Source: Anaerolineales bacterium
GTDB taxonomy: Bacteria > Chloroflexota > Anaerolineae > Anaerolineales > UBA6663
Assembly: GCA_020845955.1 (NCBI GenBank)
Contig: JADLEU010000220.1
Location: 19,364-83,363 of the forward strand
DNA length: 64,000 nt
Direction of reading: 5' to 3'
Positions 9,443 through 18,399 of this stretch are shown piece by piece. Below the pieces are notes generated by a model that was not told where the DNA came from, searched no databases, and saw only the letters and a list, made by a program, of their open reading frames with translations. Numbering within the stretch: position 1 is the first letter of the stretch; each line of letters begins with the position of its first letter. A program made the position numbers and the translations under genes.

Positions 9443-10318
9443 CTACCTGCCGGCCACGAAGATCGCCGCCAGGTTCTTGCCAAAGAGGTAAATAACCAGC
9501 GCGCCAAGCACCAAGAATGGGCCATATGGGAAGACGCTGTGGGGAGTATACCGGCGCCGTGCCAGCTGCACCAGGATGAAAACCAGGCTGAATAGGCCGC
9601 CGGCTACAATGGCGATGGTAAGAGACAGAATAACGCCGGGCCATCCGACCGCCAGCCCCACCAGGCCGGCCAGATTCACGTCGCCGCCCCCAAAGGCGAC
9701 CTCTTCCAGCGGCTGGCCCCGCACCACGCGGACCACCCGGATGTAGACCTCAGCCAGGACAAAGATGGCCAGCGTAACGCCATAGCCAGCCAGCCCGCCC
9801 AGTAGTGACTTGACCAGATCGTTTCCCGCCATCTCCAGCCCCGGCATCACCAGCGGGGCCAGGCTGCGCAGGGCGGAAAATGCCAGGATGGCTAGAGCTG
9901 TCGGCCAGACAACTACCCACAGAATCAGGCGATGCTCGACATCGATCACTGTCACCAGGATCAGGCTTAGCACCAGCACCAGGGCGGCCAGATACCGCAC
10001 AGCAAGATCGGGCAGCGAGCCGACCGCCGCGCCAGCCCACACCCAAAGATACGCCGTGACAAAGCCCGCGGCGAGCTCGACCAGCACCGGGCGCCAGCGC
10101 CGCGGGCTGCCGCAGTGCTCACAGCGCCCGCGCTGCAAGAGCAGGCCGGCCACCGCCAGCCAGTACGGCGGCCGGTGCGAACGCCCGCAATGGGGACAGC
10201 GCGGGCGCCGCGGTGCGTGACGGACATCGTCGGCGTCCGGCGGCAGATTGTCCGCCAAGCTGTTTAGCACCGCCCCGAAAAGCAATCCAGCCGCAAAAAG
10301 CAGCGTCAGCAGCCACAT
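9443..10318 (-). CDS. prepilin peptidase, A24 family (PilD/GspO-like)
   Basis: CPHCG...CEHCG zinc motif, DVEHRLILW and FGGGDVNLAGLVGLAVGWPG motifs, TM segments. Start ATG 10318 (10327 also possible). Confidence 0.88.
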   Translation of the reverse strand: MWLLTLLFAAGLLFGAVLNSLADNLPPDADDVRHAPRRPRCPHCGRSHRPPYWLAVAGLLLQRGRCEHCGSPRRWRPVLVELAAGFVTAYLWVWAGAAVGSLPDLAVRYLAALVLVLSLILVTVIDVEHRLILWVVVWPTALAILAFSALRSLAPLVMPGLEMAGNDLVKSLLGGLAGYGVTLAIFVLAEVYIRVVRVVRGQPLEEVAFGGGDVNLAGLVGLAVGWPGVILSLTIAIVAGGLFSLVFILVQLARRRYTPHSVFPYGPFLVLGALVIYLFGKNLAAIFVAGR

Positions 10319-10325
10319 GGGCGGC

Positions 10326-10378
10326 ATTATATCGGAGAAGCCGCTTCTTTTGACAATTCCTGGGTGCCCCCCTAGAAT
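10326..10378. promoter_or_regulatory. overlapping divergent promoters
   Basis: + strand TTGACA (10350-10355)-N17-TAGAAT (10373-10378); - strand TATAAT (complement of 10326-10331) with overlapping TTGTCA at 19-nt spacing; AGAAGC-C-GCTTCT palindrome at 10336-10348. Confidence 0.65.
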
Positions 10379-10384
10379 CGATCC

Positions 10385-11221
10385 GTGCAGCCCACCCGCC
10401 ATTTGCCCAGCCGCGACCGCCTCAGCGTCCTGACGGCCGTCATCCTCCTGGCATTTGCCCTCTCCCGCTTTCTCAACCTGCCCACCCGCTCTTACGGCAC
10501 GACCATCTTCGGTTCCCCCTTGGGCATCGAGCTCAACGGTCCCGTTCTGATGCTGCTCCTGGTCGCTACCCTGATCAGCACTGGAGCGGACGCCCTCATT
10601 CGGTCGCACCCGGCTCTTGCTGGCCATCCCGAAGCGCGGACCGCCGCCCACTGGATCTTGCCTGGCGCCACCGCCGTGGTGCTCGGGGCCGCCCTCAACC
10701 AGGCGCCGGCCGGGCCACTCTGGTGGCTTGGACTGGGTCTGACGGCTCTCGCGTTGATCCTGGTATTGGTGGCGGAGTATACGGTGGTCGATCACCACGA
10801 CCCGGCCTGGGACCTGGCGGCCCTGGGCCTCACTGCACTGGCTTATGTATTGGCCCTGATCCTATTCGCCCTGCTCCGCAGCCTGGGGGCGCGAGCCCTG
10901 ATTTCGGCCAGTATCGGCGGCATGGTGGCGGCGGCCCTGGCGTGGCGCCTGTTTACGCTCAAGGCCGCGGCGCCCAGCCGGGCTGCGCTCTACGCGGCCG
11001 TTGTCGGCGTGGTTGTGGCCGAGGCCGTTTGGGCGCTCAATTACTGGCGCGTCGTGCCTCGCAGCGCGGGGCTGTTGGCGATGATCCCGTTCTATCTGGT
11101 GGTTGGTCTGTCACAGCAGCACCTCCTGGCCGGTCTCACCCGGCGCATCTGGCTTGAGTATATCGTCGTGGGCAGTCTCGGGCTGGCTGTAGCGCTGTTC
11201 TACTCGCTCGGTGAGGGTTGA
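10385..11221 (+). CDS. conserved multi-TM membrane protein of unknown function
   Basis: 278 aa with many hydrophobic segments; GTG start 6 nt after a -10 box. Confidence 0.65.
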   Translation: MQPTRHLPSRDRLSVLTAVILLAFALSRFLNLPTRSYGTTIFGSPLGIELNGPVLMLLLVATLISTGADALIRSHPALAGHPEARTAAHWILPGATAVVLGAALNQAPAGPLWWLGLGLTALALILVLVAEYTVVDHHDPAWDLAALGLTALAYVLALILFALLRSLGARALISASIGGMVAAALAWRLFTLKAAAPSRAALYAAVVGVVVAEAVWALNYWRVVPRSAGLLAMIPFYLVVGLSQQHLLAGLTRRIWLEYIVVGSLGLAVALFYSLGEG

Positions 11222-11246
11222 CACCTTGGCGCGCCGCCCCTATACT
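11218..11246 (+). promoter_or_regulatory. sigma70-type promoter upstream of peptide ABC operon
   Basis: TTGACA-N17-TATACT, overlapping the stop codon of the upstream gene. Confidence 0.7.
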
Positions 11247-11401
11247 CCGCGCTGTACGAGCGCCCCAACCCGCTTGCCCCGCCAAAGTTGCTTGCGAACC
11301 TGCGCCGCGAAGGGAGGTGCCGCCCGCCCCACAGCAACCACAACCCGTACACTCGCCGCAACTGATGTGCGTGTCGAAGCACTCTCTGGAGGAGATTCAA
11401 A

Positions 11402-13093
11402 ATGAAACGTTCGCATAGCCTTATGCGACTCGCCGGAATCCTGCTAATGGCGGCGCTCGTCATTTCGGCCTGTGGTGGCGCTGCCACCGCGGTGCCCCCC
11501 ACGACCGCGCCGACCCAAGCCCCACCCACCGAGGTGGCCTTTGCGCCGCTCACTTACGAGGCCCCAGATTGCGATTATGGCGGCAACTTCCGGTCTATGG
11601 AAGCCGTGGACCGCTACACGGTCAAGTTCACGCTCTGCAATCCCGACGTGGCTTTCCCGTCCAAGATTGCCTTCTCAGCCTTCGCCATCAATGACTCAGA
11701 CTATCTAGAATCCACCGGCGGCGGCGGAACGCTCGTGGAGAGCCCCAACGGCACCGGCCCGTACAAGATCCAGGAATGGGTGCGGGGCGATCACATCACC
11801 ATGGTCCGCAACGACGACTACTGGGGCGAGGCCGCCCTGACCGAAACGCTCATCTTTCGCTGGAGCTCGGAGGCCGCCCAGCGCCTGCTCGAGCTGCAGG
11901 CAGGGCAGGTGGACGGCATCGACAATATCGGCACCGACGACTTCGAAGTGGTCGAGAACGATCCAAACCTGGCGCTCTATCCGCGGCCCGCTCTCAACGT
12001 GTTCTACCTGGGCATTAACAACACGGTTGCGCCATTTGACAACGAGAATGTGCGCCAGGCGTTGGCCATGGGCATCGACCGCCAGCGCATCGTCGACAAC
12101 TTCTACCCGGGCGGTTCGACGGTCGCCTCGCACTTTACGCCCTGCTCGATCCCGGGCGGCTGCGAAGGTGAGCCGTGGTACGAGTTCGACCCCGAGGCGG
12201 CCCGCACCCTGCTGGAGGAGGCCGGCTTCCCCGATGGCTTTGAGACCACGCTGTCGTACCGCGACGTCGTGCGCGGCTATCTCCCCCAGCCCAGTGTCGT
12301 CGCCCAGGACCTGCAGGCCCAACTCGCCGAGAACCTCAACATCACGGCGGAGATCGTGGTGATGGAATCGGGCGCCTTCATCGACGCGGCCGACCGCGGC
12401 GAACTCAGCCTGCACCTTCTAGGCTGGGGCGCCGACTACCCCGACGCCACCAACTTCCTCGACTACCACTTCGGGGCGGGGGCTTCGGCCCAGTTCGGCG
12501 ATGGCTTCCCCGATATCCAGGAGGCACTGCAGACGGCCGGTTCGCTGTCAGACCAGGCCGAGCGCAACGTGCATTACGCCGAGGCCAACAACCTAATCAA
12601 GCTGCATGTGCCGGTGGTGCCGATCGCCAACGGCGGTTCGGGGCTGGCCTTCAAGGCCACGGTGGAGGGCGCGCACGCCAGCCCGCTTAGCAACGAGACC
12701 TTCCGCGTCATGCAGATCCCCGGCCAGGATACCTTCGTGTGGATGCAGAATGGCGAGCCCGCTGGCCTCTACTGCCCAGACGAGTCCGACGGCGAGGCGC
12801 TGCGCGCCTGCGAGCAAATCAACGAGTCGCTGCTCTCCTACGAAATTGGCGGCACCGCGGTTGAGCCTTCGCTGGCCCAGTCCTACGAAGCGAATGATGA
12901 TCTCACCGAGTGGACCTTCCACCTGCGCGAAGGCGTCAAGTTCCACAACGGCGCCGACTTCGACGCCAACGACGTCGTCACGAGCCTGGCTGTGCAGTGG
13001 GACGCCGCGCATCCGCTCCACGTGGGTCGCGACGGCTCGTTCACCTACTGGCCAGGGCTGTTCGGCCCGTTCCTGAACGCTCCCGCCGAGTAG
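11402..13093 (+). CDS. ABC transporter family-5 (peptide-type) substrate-binding lipoprotein with circularly permuted domain order
   Basis: Lipoprotein signal LLMAALVISACGG; GTGPYKIQEWVRGDHITMVRNDDYWG, NVRQALAMGIDRQRIV; canonical N-terminal block LTEWTFHLREGVKFHNGADFDANDVV is found at the C-terminus. GGAGGAG RBS. Confidence 0.88.
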   Translation: MKRSHSLMRLAGILLMAALVISACGGAATAVPPTTAPTQAPPTEVAFAPLTYEAPDCDYGGNFRSMEAVDRYTVKFTLCNPDVAFPSKIAFSAFAINDSDYLESTGGGGTLVESPNGTGPYKIQEWVRGDHITMVRNDDYWGEAALTETLIFRWSSEAAQRLLELQAGQVDGIDNIGTDDFEVVENDPNLALYPRPALNVFYLGINNTVAPFDNENVRQALAMGIDRQRIVDNFYPGGSTVASHFTPCSIPGGCEGEPWYEFDPEAARTLLEEAGFPDGFETTLSYRDVVRGYLPQPSVVAQDLQAQLAENLNITAEIVVMESGAFIDAADRGELSLHLLGWGADYPDATNFLDYHFGAGASAQFGDGFPDIQEALQTAGSLSDQAERNVHYAEANNLIKLHVPVVPIANGGSGLAFKATVEGAHASPLSNETFRVMQIPGQDTFVWMQNGEPAGLYCPDESDGEALRACEQINESLLSYEIGGTAVEPSLAQSYEANDDLTEWTFHLREGVKFHNGADFDANDVVTSLAVQWDAAHPLHVGRDGSFTYWPGLFGPFLNAPAE

Positions 13094-13165
13094 CGTTAAC
13101 TCGAAGCCAACCCGCGCCGGGGCCGAGGTCGGTCCCGGCGCGGGCCGCACCAGCCCGAACGCTGC

Positions 13166-14239
13166 ATGCACCGGTACATCTTCCAGCGCCTGTTGTTGGC
13201 CCTGCCCGTCCTCGTCGGCATCCTGTTTGTCACCTTCGCGCTGGCGCGCCTGATCCCCAGCGATCCCTGCCGAGCCGTCCTGGGCGAACGCGCCACCGAC
13301 GCCATCTGCGACGACTTCATCCGGCGCCACGGCCTCGATAAGCCCATCCCTGTGCAGTTCGCCGTCTACATGGGCGAGGTGCTTCAGGGCAATCTGGGCA
13401 ACTCCATTCGCTTCAACCGGCCGGTCATGGATCTGCTCATCGAGCGTTTGCCAATGACGATGGAACTCAGTCTAGCGGCGCTTACCATCGCGATCGTAGT
13501 GGGCGTGCCCCTGGGCATCATCTCGGCCGTCCGCCACAATACGACCGTCGACGTGGTGACCATGGTCGGCGCCAACATCGGCGTGTCGATGCCGGTGTTC
13601 TGGCTGGGCTTGATGCTGGCTTATGTGTTCGCGCTGCTGCTGCGCGACACCCCGCTGCAGCTGCCGCCGTCGGGGCGGCTGACCTCCGGCATCAGCCTGC
13701 CGCCGCTCACCACGACCTGGCACCTCGAGTTAAGCGGCGCCGCGCTCAACGTCGTCGATTTCTTGTCCAACTTGTACGTCTTCAACGCGCTGATCACGGG
13801 CAACTGGCGGGTGCTCATCGACGCCCTGCGGCACCTGATTCTTCCGGCCGTAGCCCTGGCGACGATCCCCTTGGCGCTGATCGCGCGCATTACGCGCTCC
13901 AGCCTGCTGGAGGTGCTCAGCCTGGATTACATCCGCACCGCCCGGGCCAAGGGCCTGCGCGAATGGCCCGTGGTCATGAAACACGCCCTGCGCAATGCCC
14001 TGCTGCCGGTCGTCACCGTCGTCGGATTGTCGCTTGGGGGCCTGCTGAGCGGCGCCGTACTGACCGAGACGATCTTCAGCCTGCCTGGCGTGGGCCGGAT
14101 CCTGTACGACTCGATTACGGCCCGCGACTACACCGTCGTCCAGGCGTTCACGCTCGTCATCGCCATCGGCTTCGTGGGCATCAACCTGCTCACCGACCTG
14201 TCCTACGCGTACCTGGATCCCCGCATCCGGCTCAGTTAG
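13166..14239 (+). CDS. peptide-type ABC transporter permease (DppB-like)
   Basis: MHRYIFQRLLLALPVLVGILFVTFALARLIPSDPC, DYIRTARAKGLREWPVVMKHALRNALLPVVTVVGL. Confidence 0.93.
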   Translation: MHRYIFQRLLLALPVLVGILFVTFALARLIPSDPCRAVLGERATDAICDDFIRRHGLDKPIPVQFAVYMGEVLQGNLGNSIRFNRPVMDLLIERLPMTMELSLAALTIAIVVGVPLGIISAVRHNTTVDVVTMVGANIGVSMPVFWLGLMLAYVFALLLRDTPLQLPPSGRLTSGISLPPLTTTWHLELSGAALNVVDFLSNLYVFNALITGNWRVLIDALRHLILPAVALATIPLALIARITRSSLLEVLSLDYIRTARAKGLREWPVVMKHALRNALLPVVTVVGLSLGGLLSGAVLTETIFSLPGVGRILYDSITARDYTVVQAFTLVIAIGFVGINLLTDLSYAYLDPRIRLS

Positions 14240-14243
14240 CGCG

Positions 14244-15233
14244 ATGGCCACGGCAGACTCGACCGCCTCCCCGGCTCCAGCCGGCGCGCCCTCTCCCCTG
14301 GCTGGCGCCGAGGGACTGCGCACTGCCGCTCCCAGCACACCCCTGTACGACACCTGGCGCCGGCTCAGGCGGCGCCGCTCTGCCATCTACGGCATGGCCA
14401 TCCTCGGCGCCCTGATCCTCGTCGCACTGTTTGCGCCAGTCATTGCGCCCTACGCTCCCAACACGGTGTTGATCGGCGTGGAGCCAGTCCGGCCGCGGGA
14501 CAACCCCTGTATCCACCTGCTGGGCTGCCCGGCCGATCAGCCCCAGCATTTGCTGGGCATTGACGGTAATGTGCGCGATCTGTTCAGCCGCGTCGTGTAC
14601 GGCGCGCAAGTCTCCCTGTTCATCGGCATCTCGACCGTCTCCTTCGCCATCGTGATCGGCGTCCTCCTGGGAGCGCTGGCCGGTTACGCCGGGGGCTGGG
14701 CCGACAATGTCATTATGCGCCTGATGGACGTGCTGCTCGCCTTTCCCGCGCTGCTGCTGGCCATTGCTATCGTGTCCGTGCTTGGCCCCGGTCTGAGGAA
14801 CGCCTTGATCGCCATTGGCATCGTTTCGATCCCGGCCTACGCGCGCGTGGTGCGTGCCAGCGTCCTGTCGATCAAGGAGCAAGACTTCATCGCGGCCTCC
14901 CGCGCGCTGGGCGCCTCGCCGTGGCACATCCTGTTCTTGCGCGTGCTTCCCAATGCCCTGACCCCTCTAATCGTCCAGGGGACCCTGGGCATCGCCTCCG
15001 CCATCCTGGATGCGGCGGCCCTCTCGTTCCTGGGCCTCGGCGCCCAGCCGCCGACCCCTGAGTGGGGCTCAATGCTCGGGCAAGAACGCAACCAGGTGTT
15101 CACCGCGCCGCATCTGGTCTTCTTCCCGGGTGTGGCGATCATGCTCACCGTCCTGGGCTTCAATCTTCTGGGCGACGGTCTGCGCGATGCCCTCGACCCT
15201 CGCCTCGCCCAGGTTGGCATCAAGATCAGGTAG
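14244..15233 (+). CDS. peptide-type ABC transporter permease (DppC-like)
   Basis: RLRRRRSAIYGMAILGALILVALFAPVIAPY, DFIAASRALGASPWHILFLRVLPNALTPLIV. Confidence 0.93.
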   Translation: MATADSTASPAPAGAPSPLAGAEGLRTAAPSTPLYDTWRRLRRRRSAIYGMAILGALILVALFAPVIAPYAPNTVLIGVEPVRPRDNPCIHLLGCPADQPQHLLGIDGNVRDLFSRVVYGAQVSLFIGISTVSFAIVIGVLLGALAGYAGGWADNVIMRLMDVLLAFPALLLAIAIVSVLGPGLRNALIAIGIVSIPAYARVVRASVLSIKEQDFIAASRALGASPWHILFLRVLPNALTPLIVQGTLGIASAILDAAALSFLGLGAQPPTPEWGSMLGQERNQVFTAPHLVFFPGVAIMLTVLGFNLLGDGLRDALDPRLAQVGIKIR

Positions 15234-15246
15234 CCTCCGCTCGTCC

Positions 15247-17022
15247 ATGACGATCACGGCCAGAGGCCTGCGCACACGCCCGGCGGCGTGTTTGGCTGCT
15301 GCAGTATTGAGCCTGGTCGTATTGTCCGCCTGTGGCCGCGCCGCGCCGCCCAGCCCTGGCCCGGTCACGCCGTCGGCGGCCACCAGCGCCGAACCGCCCG
15401 CCGAGGAGACGCCCGCGGTGGTCCCCACCCGCGCGCCATCGCCCACCTCCCTGCCCTCGCCTACCCCTGGGCCGCGCATCTTCACGATCGGCCTCGTCAC
15501 GATGCCGGGCACGCTCGATCCCGCCAACGCGCTCGACCGCTCGGCCCTGATCATCGCCCGCCACCTGTACGCTGGCCTGACCACCTTTGCGCCCGGTTCC
15601 ACCTGGCCGATGCCAGCCCTGGCTGAAACCTGGGACCTGTCGCCCGACGGGCTTACCTGGACCTTCAGACTTCGGCGCGGCGCTGTCTTCAGCGATGGCA
15701 GCCCCGTGACGGCCGAAGCAGTCCGGCTCAACTTCGAACGGTGGCTGTCGGCGGCCCCTCCGGGCCACTACACGTTCTGGCGAGCCGTGTTTGGCGGGTT
15801 TGTGGGCGAGCAAGATGCGACCGGCGAGCCACTGGCCCTGCTCGCCGAGGTCACGGTGGCCGATGAGCTGACGGTGGCCCTGACCCTCCACCGGCCCGAC
15901 GCCACCCTGCCCAACAGCCTGGCCCTCCCCAGCTTCGGGATTGTGAACCCGCGAGTTTTCGCCGCCGGCAGCCCTGCTGCGCTGGACCAGACTTCCGCTG
16001 GCGCTGGTCCCTACGTCCTGGCTGAGGCCGGGCAGCCCGACTTGGTGCGCCTGGTCCGCAATGTCCACTACTGGGGCGCTGCCGCCGACCCTGGCTGGGC
16101 CGCCGGGCCCGATGAGTTGGTGTTCAAGGTCATCCCTGACGATACCCAACGGCTGCTGGCGCTCCGCACGGGCGAAATCGAGGCGATGGCCGAGGTCAAC
16201 CCCGCCGACTATGCCACCGTGTCCGCGCCGGACAGCGGCACCCGCCTCGAGTTCGATCCGGCTCTGAACGTGCTCTATCTGGGGATCAATCAGGCCCACG
16301 CGCCCTGGGATCAATTGGAGTGCCGCCAGGCACTGGCCCACGCACTGGATCGTGAGCGCTATGTCCGCGACTATTTCCCGGGCGATGCGCAATTGGCCAC
16401 CGCCATGCAGCCGCCCACCGTGTGGGGATTTGCGCCCCCCCACGAAGACTACGTCTTCGATCCGGCGCTGGCGCGTGAGCAATGGCAGACCTGTCTCGAG
16501 GCCGGCATCGCGCCGCCCGCCAGCGTCACGCTTTACGTGCCCCCGATCCCCCGTTCGTACCTGCCTGACCCGGCTGGCCTGGGCGGGGCCATCCGCGCCG
16601 ATCTCGCGGCGCTGAGCCTGACCGTCGAGATCGCGTCACCCGATTGGCAGACCACCTGGTTGGCCGATGTGCACAGCGGCCGCGCCGATCTGTTCTTGCT
16701 GGGCTGGACGGGCGTCAATGGGGATCCCGATGCCTTTCTCTGCCCGCTGTTCTGCGGACGCGAGGGGGCCTTCAACGCAGATGCGGACGGGAACCCGATC
16801 CCACCCGACGCCGATTTAGCCGAGGTCCTCCGGGCCGCCCGCACGACGGGAGATCGGCAGCAGCGCGAAGTCCTGTACGCGCAAGCGCACAAACTCATTC
16901 GGGCCAACCTGCCGGCCGTGCCCTTGGCGCACCGCCAGACAGCTTGGGCGTTCCGGGCCGAAGTCCACGGATATACGCCCAGCCCGATTGAGAGCCTGTT
17001 CACCGGCCTCGTTCTCCCCTAG
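15247..17022 (+). CDS. ABC transporter family-5 substrate-binding lipoprotein, canonical domain order
   Basis: LSLVVLSACG lipobox; LAETWDLSPDGLTWTFRLRRGAVFSDGSPVTAEAV near the N-terminus; ATG 15247. Confidence 0.9.
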   Translation: MTITARGLRTRPAACLAAAVLSLVVLSACGRAAPPSPGPVTPSAATSAEPPAEETPAVVPTRAPSPTSLPSPTPGPRIFTIGLVTMPGTLDPANALDRSALIIARHLYAGLTTFAPGSTWPMPALAETWDLSPDGLTWTFRLRRGAVFSDGSPVTAEAVRLNFERWLSAAPPGHYTFWRAVFGGFVGEQDATGEPLALLAEVTVADELTVALTLHRPDATLPNSLALPSFGIVNPRVFAAGSPAALDQTSAGAGPYVLAEAGQPDLVRLVRNVHYWGAAADPGWAAGPDELVFKVIPDDTQRLLALRTGEIEAMAEVNPADYATVSAPDSGTRLEFDPALNVLYLGINQAHAPWDQLECRQALAHALDRERYVRDYFPGDAQLATAMQPPTVWGFAPPHEDYVFDPALAREQWQTCLEAGIAPPASVTLYVPPIPRSYLPDPAGLGGAIRADLAALSLTVEIASPDWQTTWLADVHSGRADLFLLGWTGVNGDPDAFLCPLFCGREGAFNADADGNPIPPDADLAEVLRAARTTGDRQQREVLYAQAHKLIRANLPAVPLAHRQTAWAFRAEVHGYTPSPIESLFTGLVLP

Positions 17023-17047
17023 CCAACGCCAAAGGCCGCGCCAGAAT

Positions 17048-17079
17048 CAAAAAGGAGCCGCGCTGGCAGGCACGGCTCC
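17048..17079 (-). terminator. rho-independent terminator downstream of plsY-like gene
   Basis: On - strand GGAGCCG-N12-CGGCTCC followed by TTTTT. Confidence 0.7.
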
Positions 17080-17101
17080 CGCGCCTTCTCGCGTCTTCGG
17101 G

Positions 17102-17755
17102 CTAATGTCCCTTGGAGTCGCCGCCTACCCCGGCCTGCTTCATGCGCTTGGCCCGCCACCCGATCAGGCGCTCTTCTCCCCGCAGCAGCCGGCGGATATT
17201 GGGGCGCAGCGCCCAAGCCAGGAGGACAAATGCGCCCACGCCGTACAGAATGTACTCGGCCGGCGCCTGCTGGAAATAGGTTCGGTAGGCGAAGAGCAGC
17301 GTCGTGATCACGGCCACCGACATCGTCGCCACCGAGGCATAACCGATGCCAAACCATACCAAGACACCCATGGGCACGATGATGAGGACGCTCCAGGGCC
17401 AAATCGCCATGGCCGCGCCTACGCATGGCGCCCCCCCGGCACCGCCCTTGAAGCGCAGAAACACCGAGTAGTTGTGCCCCAGGATGGCAGCCAACCCGGC
17501 TAGGACCATACCCAGGGCGCGGGTTTCCGCCGGCAAGAGCCATTGGGCCAGCCAGACGCCGGCGGCGCCCTTTAGGGCATCCAGCAGCGCGGTGAGAACG
17601 CCGGCCGCCAATCCAGCCGCCCGCATGGCATTCGTACCCCCGGTTCGGCCGCTGCCTACCTGGCGCACGTCTTGACCCGAAATCGCCCTGACGATGACAT
17701 AGCCCATCGGAATCGAGCCAACTACGTAAGCAGCCAGCAAAACAAGCAATAACAT
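17102..17755 (-). CDS. PlsY-family glycerol-3-phosphate acyltransferase-like membrane protein (divergent motifs)
   Basis: GSIPMGYVIVRAISGQDVRQVGSGRTGGTNAMRAAG and GHNYSVFLRFKGGAGG. Start ATG 17755 with GGAGG RBS. Confidence 0.82.
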   Translation of the reverse strand: MLLLVLLAAYVVGSIPMGYVIVRAISGQDVRQVGSGRTGGTNAMRAAGLAAGVLTALLDALKGAAGVWLAQWLLPAETRALGMVLAGLAAILGHNYSVFLRFKGGAGGAPCVGAAMAIWPWSVLIIVPMGVLVWFGIGYASVATMSVAVITTLLFAYRTYFQQAPAEYILYGVGAFVLLAWALRPNIRRLLRGEERLIGWRAKRMKQAGVGGDSKGH

Positions 17756-17823
17756 GATAGATTCCTCCAAGGGATGATGGCCTGCCTAGCCTGCTACAGT
17801 ATAACCCGTATCGCACACAAAGG

Positions 17824-18237
17824 TTACTCGCGCAGCTCTAGCCCAACCTCCTGGACGGTCCCAGCCGCGATGAAGAATCCCCGTCCCTGCCAGACGCCGC
17901 CTTCGCCAGGCGCCAGGATGACGTATACGGCCTCGGGGTAGTACGCCTGCGCGATATCACTGGCCGATGGCGTTTCGGGGCCCGCGGGGTGCGAGTGGAA
18001 AATGCCAACCACTTCCCAGCCACGGGCCTCGATATCGATCATGGCGCCGACTTGGTCCGCCGGAGCCATCAGATAGGCGGTCCGGCTATGCAGGCTGTTT
18101 TCCACCAGGTAGACGGCATGGACCAGGCCGGGCAGTCCACCCAGCAGCCCACAGGCCTCTTCCGGCCAGCAGCGGGCCGCATGGGCGGACAGGATCTCCC
18201 AATGCGCCCGCGGGACAACAAGCTTGTCGACGGTCAT
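17824..18237 (-). CDS. JAMM/MPN+ (Mov34-type, M67-like) metallopeptidase
   Basis: PEEACGLLGG and IFHSHPAGPETPSASD (E...HxHP-x7-SxxD). Confidence 0.85.
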   Translation of the reverse strand: MTVDKLVVPRAHWEILSAHAARCWPEEACGLLGGLPGLVHAVYLVENSLHSRTAYLMAPADQVGAMIDIEARGWEVVGIFHSHPAGPETPSASDIAQAYYPEAVYVILAPGEGGVWQGRGFFIAAGTVQEVGLELRE

Positions 18238-18361
18238 TCCAGGATTGGCCGCCAGCGACCCCCGTGCTGGCAGCAGAGGCGCCATTATACAGCCTGGTTC
18301 ACTGGCCGCCAGGCAGCGCCGGCCTTGACACAACCCGTGGGCCAGACTAGAATGAAATTGT

Positions 18362-18377
18362 TTTAGTCTCGGCTAAA
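18362..18377. promoter_or_regulatory. inverted repeat TTTAG-N6-CTAAA, candidate DtxR-family operator
   Basis: Perfect 5-bp arms, 22 nt upstream of the GTG start of the DtxR-family gene. Confidence 0.45.
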
Positions 18378-18399
18378 TCGCTCGTTTGGAGCCACAAAG

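Noticed and set aside
15226-16482. 418-aa - strand ORF
   Set aside because: Antisense to the canonical substrate-binding protein; G/R-rich with no recognisable motif.
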